A DNA stretch of 11,194 nucleotides from Auxenochlorella pyrenoidosa. Taxonomy: Eukaryota; Chlorophyta; Trebouxiophyceae; Chlorellales; Chlorellaceae. A program made the position numbers and the translations under genes. Of this stretch, positions 1-8,188 are shown piece after piece. The notes under the pieces are model-generated. The model had not been told where the DNA came from. It saw only the letters and a program-made list of their open reading frames with translations, and did no database searches. The DNA is taken from NCBI GenBank assembly GCA_001430745.1, contig KQ482076.1, forward strand, positions 228,540 to 239,733, given 5' to 3'. Within the stretch, counting starts at the first letter, position 1, and every line of letters begins with the position of its first letter.

Positions 1-2165
1 GCCTTCGCTGCCTGTCCCCCCGCGCCACTGCTGCCGCCGCCGCCGAGCCCACTGGCCATCCCATTGGCGTTGCCATAGGTGGCGCTCGTGGGGGTGCAGC
101 GCAGGGCCTCGATTTCCTTGCGCATCAGGCAGCGGCGGTTGGGGGTGAACACGGGGTCTCGCCCCACCTCGGTGTACCCCAGCCGCTGGTACAGCTGCAG
201 GCGGGGGGGGGGGAGGGGCGGTAAGGCGGGCAGCAGCGCGCGCGGTCAGGAATCGTTGCAGTGGTGGGCTCGCGCTGCGGCGCTGGCAGTGGGAGCGGCT
301 GCTCGGGAGGATGGGGCCGGCGGCACGCGGCGCTTAGCACGTGGCGCACTGGGGGATGGTTGGTTGGGAGTGAGTTCCGCGATGCCAAGCCCTGCTGTCA
401 GTTAGCCACCAGGCAAGGGCTGGTTTCCACTGGGAGGAGCAGGAAACCCACCCAAACATTGCGCAGCCTTGACAGCAGGCCCCGCTGTGCCCCCCCACAC
501 TCACACACCCACCCCACCCCACACTTACCCGCAGCGCATCCGCGTTCTTCAGCTCCACATGCAGCCAGAGCGAGTCCTGCCGCCACAGCCGCGCCTGCCG
601 CTCGCACGTGCGCAGCAGCAGGCTGCCCACGCCCTGCCGGCGGTGCTGCGGCAGCACAGCAATGTTTGACACGTACACGCGGCGCGGCTTGGAGGTGGGG
701 AAGGGCGGCGGCAGCGCCGCTTCTGGCTGCGCGGGGGGGAGGGCGGGTTGGCGAGCGGGGGCAGAGACTTGGCTTCTTGGCGTTGTTGGCCCGGGCTGAG
801 GAGCACGCCCAGGCATGGAGGGCGTGCGGCGCCGCACCCCGCACCCTGCTGAGGGGCCCTGGGAGCATGCAGCATCGAGCTGGCGACGCCGGTGGGTCGT
901 TGCTGCGCAACTGCACGTGCGCCAGATTCCAGAGAGCTGTGTGTGCCCCGTCCCAGTCGACCTCCGCCCCACCTGCGCCAGGCTGATTGCTGCGCAGCCC
1001 AGCACCTCGCCGCTTGCGCAGTCCTCCGCCACAAGCACGATGAAGGAGCGCTGCCGCCGCCAGCGCTCGACCTGCTGCCTGCACGGTGCAGAGGTTGGGC
1101 TGGCCGGTGCGGTGGGGGCGGGACCCTGGCGCATGCATGGCGAACTGGACCAACCCTGCCTGACAAGCGCAGCTGCTCGCTGCTCGACAATGCTGGGCGG
1201 CAGCGGGCGGGCACAGCGGGGCAGGCATGGGCAACGCCACTGCACCGGGCTGCCTTGCCCTGGCCGCCGTCCGGCCGCGAGCATGGCTGCGTCCACATCT
1301 TCGAATGCAGCGGTGGGCGCAACGACGACCATCTGTGGGTGGTTTGGTCACAGTGAGAACAGAGGGGCAAGCCTGCCCTCACCGCTCCTTCGGTGAGTAG
1401 TACACCCAGCCCCCTCGCAGCGCCTCCTCCCTCTGCCGCTCCATCCGCCACTGCCGGCTCGCCGTCGAGGCGTCCTGCACAGCCGAGCACCGAAAGAGGC
1501 GTCCCGGCGGCTTGTGAACACGCAGGGGACCCTTGCAAGGGGTTGATCCAGCTGCCAATGCTGCGCAGACTTCACGCTTTTCCTGTGGGCAACAGAACGG
1601 TTGCGGAGCCTCCAGCGCTCAGCCTGCTGCGCGCTGCTCAGCCCGGCTCTCGCACCTGCTTGGCCTGCAGTGCAAGCGCAACCTGCCGCCGCCACTCGTC
1701 CTGCGAGCGCGGCGGGAACAAGGCGCCGCCCAGCCCTGCTGCGCTGCCCACCTCGCCCGCGTCGCCATCGTCGCTGCTGCTGCCGCTTCCGCGACTGCGC
1801 GGTTCCAGGCTAAAGGCCTGTACAGGTTGTTTTGTCCAAGAAACCACGATTTCAGGCAGGGGGCATGGCAGAGTCAAATGATCCTGTGAGAGGGCAGCAG
1901 GGGAGGTGGCCGGGCGGCGGTGCAAATGGCAGCACCTGCCTTGGGCCACTGGCAGCCTCTGCCTCCACCTTGCACGCAGCTCGATGTGTCAAAAGGATTA
2001 ACAAAAGTCCTAAGAACGCCCAAAGAACCACCTTGCCTGCCAGAACACGGCTGCTACTCCCGAAGACTCGCGCTCCAGCACTGAGGGCGGGTCCGCACGT
2101 GCCTGCCTAATGCGCACAGCTGGTTGAACTCTAGGCATGGCACTCGCCATCGCCAGCACCACCAT
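1..2165 (-). CDS. GNAT-family N-acetyltransferase, probably plastid-targeted (3' end outside window)
   Basis: Predicted acetyl-CoA-dependent N-acetyltransferase. Proposed exons in transcript order: 2165-2032, 1809-1656, 1474-1383, 1332-1246, 1078-973, 726-529, and 194 to the left edge. The clearest evidence is exon 6, which reads VYVSNIAVLPQHRRQGVG followed by SLLL; this is the GNAT motif A with its acetyl-CoA loop (R/Q-x-x-G-x-G/A). Exon 5 encodes a strand ending VLVAEDCASGEVLGCA, and exon 7 opens LYQRLGYTEVGRDPVF, the usual motif B end. The C-terminus runs into a Gly/Ser-rich tail. Exon 1 (MVVLAMASAMPRVQPAVRIR...) is rich in Ala, Arg and Val, as in algal chloroplast transit peptides; ATGs at 2210 and 2150 are alternative starts. 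Exons 5-6 and 6-7 join in phase 0 with good GT/AG sites. The exon 3-4 junction is uncertain (see findings), and exon 1 is inferred only from frame and composition. The pattern resembles plant plastid GNATs that acetylate protein N-termini or lysines; the substrate is inference. Confidence 0.8.
481..528 (-). repeat. G-rich tract at the 5' end of a GNAT intron (G-quadruplex-like in the transcript)
   Basis: Read on the minus strand, the intron starting gtaagtg at 528 continues with GGGGTGGGGTGGG, then TGTGTGAGTGT, then a run of seven G. Four G-runs of three or more lie within about 35 bases of the donor. Confidence 0.7.
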
Positions 2166-2440
2166 TTTACACAGAGCGCCCGGCTCCCGCCCTGCAACTT
2201 GCTCTTCCACCCGCTGTGAATCCCCGGATCAGCCTGCTGCACTCAATGTAGGCTGTGTGTGATCAAATAGAAGCCTCAAAGCATGCCATGTTTCGCCATG
2301 AACAACATTCCGCGCTGCGCGCCTAGCGCCTGTACGCAGTGTGGCCTGCGCATGTACATGGCCATGCATCTACAGATACAGAACAATGTAATATGTTGCA
2401 GGGGCTCCACCCTGTGAGCAGTGGCATCATAACAAAACGT

Positions 2441-2476
2441 GCAGCCTCGACAGACGCCTCAACGGACGCCTCAACG
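2441..2476. repeat. 12-bp tandem repeat, three units
   Basis: GACGCCTCAACG occurs twice back to back (2453-2464 and 2465-2476), preceded by a degenerate copy GCAGCCTCGACA (2441-2452). It lies in the divergent spacer. A role as a repeated protein-binding site is possible but not shown. Confidence 0.85.
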
Positions 2477-2706
2477 ATGGCTTGCTCTGCGGCACCTCTA
2501 CGCGGCATGCAACCTTGCATCATCCTCTTGACAGGCCATATTCACGCCACCAAAGCGTGTCAGCAGTGGACAGGACAGCAGCCATTGCGACATGCAGCAT
2601 CTGCAGGGAATGCCTCACGGTGACACGGTGCAGGTCCATTGACATAGCTTGGGGAGGGGGGCCACCCTGCCAGCATTACGCGGGGGAGCAAACGATGTGT
2701 TTCCCA

Positions 2707-2714
2707 TTTTATAA
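2707..2714 (+). promoter_or_regulatory. TATA-like box
   Basis: TTTTATAAG-type sequence in the divergent spacer, about 400 bp upstream of the ATG at 3112. If used by that gene, the 5' UTR would be several hundred bases or contain an intron. This is a motif match only. Confidence 0.3.
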
Positions 2715-3111
2715 GCCTCTAGCTGTGCGTTCAAGTGTACAGCGCGCATCGATTGGGTGGGGACGGCCTCACAACCTGTCCCAGGTGCAGCCAGCCGGAT
2801 ACCCCCTCCTCGAGCGGGAGCATCCTGCCCCAACCAACCTGTGATGTAAGCATCCAAGCTCTAGGAGAGGGCATTGCCAAGGATGAATTTGCCGTAGGCA
2901 GCACGATGTAGCCGCTGTTGCACGGCAAAGCCTGCATTCGCAGGGCACGGCACGGCATGCGCGGCAGCGGCAGCTGGCGCCTGTGGCATCTTTCTTGCAG
3001 GTCCTGTTCCGTCAGCCAGCTGTCTACCCAACCTTTCACTGAATATCTGCAACCCTCCCAGCCTGCCAGACAGCGGGCTCAGCCTCCGACTCCATCTCCC
3101 ACCCGGCCTCC

Positions 3112-4135
3112 ATGGCGCCCTCCAGCGACCACGACGCCAGCGAGCGTGCTCAGGAACCTCAGCAAGATGCTGTGATGCAGCACAGCCTCAGCGGCACAAA
3201 GCGCAAGGAGCTGGAGGTCCCTAAGAAGAAGACGTCTTTTCGCGGCGTCGCAACCGTCGTGCTTGCGATGAAGCGCTTCTCTAGTGAGCACGGGGCCGTG
3301 CCGGGAAAGGTGGCGAACCACAGGGCCGCGTCCCGCGCTGCTGCTGCTGCTGCTATCCGTTGCAGTCTCGCCATTTGCAATCGCCACTGCAACGCACGGA
3401 CGAACAAAAGGAAGCTGGCGCCGCATTGCGCTTGCCTCCTGCAGCCCCGCCCCCGCCGCACTGCCGGTGGGCGCCTGCCGAACGTGTGTCGAACGCCGCA
3501 CTGCCAACCCCGCTTCGGCCGCGTGCCTGCTTCTCTGCAGATGCAATCAACCCAACCTACAGCTATGGCAAGCGGCCCACTTCCAGCTGCAGCGGCGGCA
3601 AGGCAGTGAGTGGATGCGCTGGCTTTCCAAGACGCAGCACGCGCGGTGGTTGCCTTGTTGCAAAGACTCAAAGGCCAGAATGCATGTGCACAGCTTGCAT
3701 GCGAGCGCGCTCCCACCTTCTGCTCTGTGGCATCCCCTCTGACCCTCTTCCCTGCCCCACCTTGCCTTGGTCCTGGCGCGCCTCGCGTCGGCAGCCGAGC
3801 GACGACAGGGAGGCAGTCACCAGTGCTCTGCCCACCAGCCCCACCAGCCAGGGTGAGACCCGCGCAGCTCGCTCCCTGGTGCATGGGGAACCGGGGCGCA
3901 TCCCTGGGCTCGGCGATGCTGTAGACGTGGCCTCCATGCTGTGCACGCCGGGGCGGCCAGCGGCCTCTGGCGCAGCCGCTGTGCGCCGCTGCTCCCGCTC
4001 ATCGGTGCGCCCTCTCGCCTGCGCGCCCCTGCAGGCGACAAGTACGCCTACACCGACCACGGCCACCGGTTTGACTTCCTGCTCAAGCCCCTGCCTCCTA
4101 CCGAGGAGGAGGAGGCTCCGGCGCCCAAGCGGTGA
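3112..4135 (+). CDS. Small lysine-rich protein of unknown function, four exons
   Basis: I do not recognise this gene. The model is exon 1 3112-3283, exon 2 3541-3605, exon 3 3795-3852 and exon 4 4035-4135, ending in TGA. Introns start gtgagc, gtgagt and gtgaga, end in cag, and the phases (1, 0, 1) all match, giving 131 residues with no internal stop. The N-terminus is acidic and Gln-rich (MAPSSDHDASERAQEPQQD), followed by a basic stretch KRKELEVPKKK that could be a nuclear localisation signal, then FRGVATVVLAMKRFS. The middle (exon 2, NAINPTYSYGKRP..., and exon 3) is Ser/Thr/Pro-rich and looks disordered. The C-terminus KYAYTDHGHRFDFLLKPLP is the most protein-like segment and ends in a Glu run and APKR. 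No signal peptide or membrane segment is seen. An alternative donor after position 3307 (aag|gtggcg) would not keep this frame. It is probably a lineage-restricted algal protein; function is open. Confidence 0.6.
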
Positions 4136-5027
4136 TCGCCTTCGTGCGCACCGGCGGCCCGGCGGTGCCGGCCACGCCAGCGCCGCCGCCCCGCTGCACC
4201 GCGCCTGCACCCTCGCAAGCGCGCCAGCTGCTGCGCCCTCGCCCACCCAGACTGCCTGCACATCTGCAGGCTGTCGCCCGCTCCTCTCCAATCCCCAGCC
4301 GTATTCCTTGCTGAGCTTCCTCCCTGCCGGCGCGTCACTGCCCCGCATCGCATACACCCTGTCGCGTGCTCCCCCCAAGTAGCCACTCAGCCGACCCCTG
4401 TGTAGACTGTCCCTCCCCAAACATCCGCCTCCTTTCATGTACCAATGCGCTGCGCCCTGTGGCCCCTCTCTGCTGCTGTTTTTGCCTCGCGGCCGCTCTT
4501 GTTGTGTGCTTCCGGCTTTGCATGGGGGATGTGGGCCTGCCCACAGCCCTGCATGTCTCAGAGGAGCGTCTTCCTTTTTGAATGCCCAGCACACAAGGAT
4601 GACATGCACCGTTTTGGAATTGTTTTTAATCACCTTTGTAAAAGAACCTGGGCGAAGACATCTGGACGCCTGCCGCGCACGACGCGCCGTCACCAGCTGT
4701 GGGAGCATCAGCCGAGGGCAAGGAGTTGCTGATCGCGCCTCCCGTGCTCACATGTCTGCCTCATTCCGCTTGTGCAGTGCCCTAGCCCCCACCCCTGCTG
4801 CCACCGCGCGGCGATCCTCTGCCCGCCTGCACGCCGCAAGCGTTTCCCCATCGGGTCGGTACATTGTGCCGGATCATGCTTAATTCCACTCAGGGTTGTG
4901 TGTCGAGCTTGCAGTTGCAGGCGCCCAAGCCGGCGGCAGCACTGCAGGTGTCGTGCCGCCGCCGCCGCCCCACCGTCCCCCCACCCGCCCTGTGCGTGCA
5001 GGCCACTGCCAGCGCGTGCCAACCAGG
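4136..5027. other. 3' UTR of the 3112 gene and promoter/5' UTR of glyoxalase I
   Basis: No convincing coding exon is visible between the stop at 4135 and the glyoxalase ATG at 5028. The open frames here on both strands lack any family resemblance and are what GC-rich DNA gives by chance. A TGTAA signal near 4637 suggests a 3' UTR of about 500 nt. The remaining ~370 bp would hold the glyoxalase promoter; I see no TATA box there. Confidence 0.5.
4637..4641 (+). terminator. Putative polyadenylation signal TGTAA
   Basis: TGTAA, here followed by AA, is the usual green algal polyadenylation signal. It sits about 500 nt after the stop of the 3112 gene in a locally T-rich stretch (ttgtttttaat). The pentamer is short and could occur by chance. 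Confidence 0.45.
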
Positions 5028-7665
5028 ATGTCTGCAGCAGCAAACAACTCGCTCAGCAAGGCGGAGCTGCACTCGCTGCCGGTAAGGGAGACGGGCGCCG
5101 CCGCCTGCATCTTCTGTCTCCGACCCTTCTGCAAAGAAATCGGTGTGGTGCAGCAGAGCCTTTCTGACAGCTGCTCTTGCTGTCTTTAAGCGCTCATGCT
5201 TCACGCCCCCCCTCCACGCCCCTTCCCCCCGCAAAGGGTGTGTCCATGCCAGCTGCCGAGACCCGGGACTTCATCTTCCAGCAGGCAAGCCAGGTGGCAT
5301 GCAAGCCCCCACCAATCAAATTACACCACCCCACTTTGAGATGTCCTCATTTGTGGGCTTCAGCACCCGGCTCAGCACGCCTGCTATGCACGCCCCAACG
5401 CCCAGCTGCCGGGCCTCTGTACCAGCAAGCGGGGCGGCGCGTAGCAGGCCGCCGCCGCCGCTGGTCAAACCCGCCGCACGCCTGGTCAAACCCCGCTGCC
5501 CGCGCGGTCGAACCCCGCCCTGCGCGCAGACCATGTACCGCATCAGGGACCCCAAGGTCTCGCTCGACTTCTACACGCGGGTGCTGGGCATGACGTGAGC
5601 AGGGAAAGGGGGGGATGACGCCCCTCTCCAGCCTGTCACAGCGCCCGGGCATGGGTGCTCCTTGCTGCCGGTTGTGCAGCGGCAACTGGCCCAGCAAGGG
5701 TCAGAGGGCTGCGCCAGCACGGCGCACGTCACACCACCCTCGACCTGTCGCTCGCTCCGCCGGTGGCCTCCCAGCCGCCCCGTCATCCCAACCCATTCCT
5801 GAACCCCCCACCCCCGCCCCCACCCCGGCATCTCGCCCCCATCCTGACCCCCCACCCCCACCCCCACACACACCCTGCAGCCTGCTGTCCAAGCTGGACT
5901 TTGCGGACATGAAGTTTTCTCTGTACTTCCTGGGCTACGCAAAGCCGGAGGAGGTGCCCGAGGACCCGGGTGAGGGCCGGCGGGCGCCTGGGCTGGACCG
6001 ATCAACAGGCTTTTTTTTAGGGTTTAGGGTTTTAGGGTCCTGGGCTACTCAAAGCCAGAGGAGGTGCCCGAGGACCCGGGTGAGGGCCGGCGGGCGCCTG
6101 GGCTGGACCGATCAACAGGCCTTTTTTTAGGGTTTAGGGGTTTTAGGGTCCTGGGCTACGCTAAGCCAGAGGAGGTGCCCGAGGACCCGGGTGAGGGAGG
6201 GCGGGCGCCCGGGCTGGACGCCGCCCTGGCTGCGCTGGCTGCCCCGCCACTGGCGCCGCTGACGTGCGAGCGTCCGCTCCCTTGCCATGCACACGGCCGC
6301 CCACGCACCCACCTGCACACCCCCGCCTGCAGTGGAGCGGTGTCGCTGGATGATGGGCCTGCCGGCCTGCCTGGAGCTGTGAGCATGCCTGCCAGGCTGC
6401 CCGCTGCCTGCGCCACCCACCCAGCCTGCCCCTGCACAATTTCGTGTGGCAGCGACCTGCTGTCGCGCTCAATGCTTGAAAATGCCAGCAAAGCGCATGG
6501 ATGTTGGCTGCCCAGACAAGAGGAGCGCCTGCCCCTGCCCTGCCGCTGGCCCTGCCCCGCAGCACCCACAACTGGGGCACAGAGAGTGACCCAGAGTTCA
6601 AGGGGTACTGCAATGGCAACGCAGACCCGGGCCGAGGCTACGGTGGGGGCAGGGTGCTGCGTCAGCCTGATCTGATCCCGCTGCCAAGCAGCTGCCCCCA
6701 TGCCTGCCCCGTTGCTGCCTCCGCTCCCGCCGTGTCATGCTTGGGCTGTTTGCGTGCTTGCCGGCAGCAGCAGGGAGTGGCACAGAACGTGCACTGCCAC
6801 AGCTGGCCTGGCCTCGCGTGCGCTCCACGGAACTGTCGACGCATCGCGCAGCGCATCCTGGCTTCCGCTGCACCGGTCTGTTGACCCCGCCTGCCCTCCC
6901 ACATGCCATGCCCAGGCCACACCAGCCTGTTGACCCCGCCCACCCTCCCCACATGCCACCCCCAGGCCACATCGGCCTGACGGTGCCCGACGTGGAGGCG
7001 GCCTGCCAGCGCTTTGAGGAGCTGGGGGTTGAGTTTGTGAAGAAGCCAAACGATGGGAAGATGCGGTGAGCGGCGCGCCCCAGCCCGCCGGGCAGAGGTG
7101 TTGACCCCCCGGAGTCGAGTGCTTGACCATAGAGTCCTGGCCCGGAGGACTTGCTGCATGCGGCCAGCTGGCGGTTGAGCCAGTGGGTTGGCTTCAGGCG
7201 CTCCTGTGTAGTGCACAGGGCCCGCCCAGCCTTGATTCGGCCCGGACGGGGGCTGCGCCAGGCAGGCTGGGGGTGGAGAGAGTCCCGTGGCCTCGCAGGC
7301 AGCAGAACGGGAGGCTCGGCCGGCTTTGGGACATTGGGCTGCTTCATGTCCGACCCTGCTGTGCCCTGACGCCGCTGCAAGCTGCCCCACCCCCTTTGCA
7401 CCTGGCTGCGCAGCAACCTTGCCTTCATTAAGGACCCTGATGGCTACTGGATTGGTGAGCCACCCTCCCTGGGGGCGAGGGCATTTGCTGCTTCCGCAGG
7501 TTCTGCAGCCCGGCCAGTTAGCACCGGAGGGCTGGCATTGCTCAGCCTGCCTGTGTCCCACCATCTCTGACAGCTCCTGTGCTGGTGCCTGCCCCTGTTA
7601 CCGCAGAGATCCTGACCCCCAGCAATGCACAGCAGTTCATCGACTGGCCAGGCAACAAGCAGTAG
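5028..7665 (+). CDS. Glyoxalase I (lactoylglutathione lyase), complete, nine exons
   Basis: Isomerises the hemithioacetal of methylglyoxal and glutathione to S-lactoylglutathione, the first step of the glyoxalase pathway; probably cytosolic, since no targeting peptide is seen. Exons: 5028-5081, 5237-5284, 5530-5594, 5881-5969, 6333-6378, 6563-6642, 6966-7065, 7414-7454 and 7607-7665, ending in TAG. All junctions agree in phase and give 193 residues, close to the ~185 of human and plant zinc-type enzymes. Recognisable blocks: [85 protein letters not shown] and [13 protein letters not shown]. By alignment from memory to human GLO1, the metal ligands are Gln34, Glu100, His129 and Glu175; Gln34 is the last residue of exon 2 and the Glu175 codon is split by intron 8. 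Intron 2 appears to start with GC. Intron 4 and the 3' end of intron 6 carry tandem duplications that add competing splice sites. The start ATG fits the family length. Confidence 0.96.
5285..5529 (+). other. GC-AG intron (glyoxalase I intron 2)
   Basis: The exon ends ...TTCCAGCAG and the intron begins GCAAGC; splicing here to gcgcgcag|ACC at 5530 gives the conserved FQQTM with no extra residues. CAG|GCAAG is the usual context of GC donors. A GT donor nine bases further on (5294, gtggca) would add Ala-Ser-Gln between Gln34 and Thr35. Confidence 0.7.
5461..5526. repeat. Degenerate ~22-bp tandem repeat before the intron 2 acceptor
   Basis: Three imperfect units built on CTGGTCAAACCCCGC (starting near 5461, 5481 and 5505, the last reading CGGTCGAACCCCGC) fill the end of glyoxalase intron 2 directly before the acceptor at 5529. 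Confidence 0.75.
5798..5880. repeat. C-rich (CCCCAC)-like tract at the end of glyoxalase intron 3
   Basis: Long runs of C interrupted by single A lead directly into the acceptor caccctgcag at 5880. It would act as an unusual C-rich polypyrimidine tract and gives matching G-runs on the minus strand. Similar tracts end several other introns in this window. Confidence 0.85.
5929..6220 (+). repeat. ~110-bp tandem repeat (about 2.6 copies) duplicating the glyoxalase exon 4 5' splice site
   Basis: Unit 1 is 5929-6038 (110 bp), unit 2 is 6039-6149 (111 bp), and unit 3 starts at 6150 and loses similarity near 6220. Each unit begins CCTGGGCTAC and contains the last ~41 bases of exon 4, the donor CCGG|GTGAGG, then a GC-rich stretch. 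Units 1 and 2 end in a T-tract with TTTAGGG-like repeats. Units 1 and 2 differ at only a few positions (GC/TC, G/A, T/C and one extra G), so the duplication is recent. In the proposed splicing, only the donor in unit 1 is used and the others lie in intron 4. Confidence 0.95.
6011..6148 (+). repeat. Two short interstitial telomere-like tracts (TTTAGGG / TTTTAGGG)
   Basis: At 6011-6037 a T8 run continues into AGGG, TTTAGGG and TTTTAGGG; at 6122-6148 the same appears with one T fewer and one G more. TTTAGGG is the plant and Chlorella telomere repeat, and TTTTAGGG is known from Chlamydomonas. With about three units each, these are interstitial fragments inside an intron, not a chromosome end. Confidence 0.85.
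6880..6978 (+). repeat. ~49-bp tandem duplication across the 3' splice site of glyoxalase intron 6
   Basis: GTTGACCCCGCC...CACATGCCA...CCCAGGCCACA occurs at 6880-6928 and again at 6929-6978. The second copy contains the real acceptor cccccag|GCCACATCGG (exon 7 starts at 6966). The first copy contains a look-alike acceptor, gcccag|GCCACACC, 50 bases upstream; using it would shift the frame. Confidence 0.85.
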
Positions 7666-8175
7666 GCGTCGAGGAAGATTAAGTGGACGGCCGGCAAGCG
7701 TGCATCCGGGCACAGTCAGCAGCACTTTTTGGGCGTGGGTGCACATGCCGAACGGCCCGCTCATTAATTTGGCATCTTGGTTATTCAGCTGCTTAATGCA
7801 TTGCTTGACACCCATCCCATGTACCTGATTCTGTGCCCAGGAGTGCTCAGTCTCAGCTGCGGGGCCAGCGAGCGGTGTGGCAGTGCAGGCAGCACCGGAG
7901 GCTTTTCATGTGGATCAGTACCGCACAGTTGTGCTCCTGCAAGAATGAATTTGACGGACGAAGAGTTGTGTGTGCCCTGCAATGAAACCTGCGCCTGCGC
8001 CGAGGCGCCTCTTTGGTGCTGCATGCCCGCTGTGCCCCCAGCTCTCCGCTTCCGTGGCTTTGTGGCGTCGTAATTATTTAACCGTGCCTACTCGATCCTG
8101 TCTGCTCCTCACTGCCACCGGAGGTGGCGCGCGAGGCAGGACAGCGGGAGTCTTGTCGTGCTTCAGGCCGTCTGC

Positions 8176-8180
8176 TGTAA
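8176..8180 (+). terminator. Putative polyadenylation signal TGTAA for glyoxalase I
   Basis: TGTAA lies about 510 nt after the glyoxalase stop codon and is the best candidate for its 3' end signal. It sits immediately before the TATA-like box of the next gene. Confidence 0.45.
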
Positions 8181-8188
8181 CGGCGTGC

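Larger units (their letters stand above)
2166..3111. other. Divergent intergenic region / likely promoters of the GNAT gene and the 3112 gene
   Basis: This stretch lies between two genes transcribed away from each other. It looks clearly less GC-rich than the flanking genes. Open frames here (for example plus 2482-2844 and minus 2323-2523) have no recognisable protein features and no matching splice sites, so I do not call them genes. The region should hold both 5' UTRs and promoters. A TATA-like box and a small 12-bp repeat are listed separately; I see nothing else I can name. Confidence 0.6.

Noticed and set aside
334..1332. A 332-codon uninterrupted minus-strand frame covering most of the GNAT gene
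   Set aside because: It contains real exons but reads straight through introns with clear GT/AG borders and low-complexity translation; GC-rich DNA simply lacks stops here.
3360..4382. Long plus-strand open frame (340 codons)
   Set aside because: It includes exons 2 and 3 of the 3112 gene but otherwise runs through their introns, and exon 4 is in another frame.
3668..4708. Long minus-strand open frame (346 codons) opposite the orphan gene
   Set aside because: Arg/Ala/Gly-rich translation with no family features, antisense to a gene with consistent splicing; a composition artefact.
4864..4950. An extra upstream coding exon of glyoxalase I (a frame starting ATG at 4864)
   Set aside because: The ATG at 5028 already gives the expected family length and N-terminus, and the upstream frame shows no transit peptide or convincing donor in phase.
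6011..6148. A chromosome end or subtelomere
   Set aside because: Only about three telomere-like units occur in each tract, inside an intron of an intact gene that continues on both sides.
5929..6220. A transposon or introner element
   Set aside because: The units contain host exon sequence and have no terminal inverted repeats, target-site duplication or coding capacity; tandem duplication explains them better.
6662..7564. Minus-strand open frame of 300 codons opposite glyoxalase exons 7 and 8
   Set aside because: No recognisable domain, and it lies antisense to well-supported glyoxalase exons.
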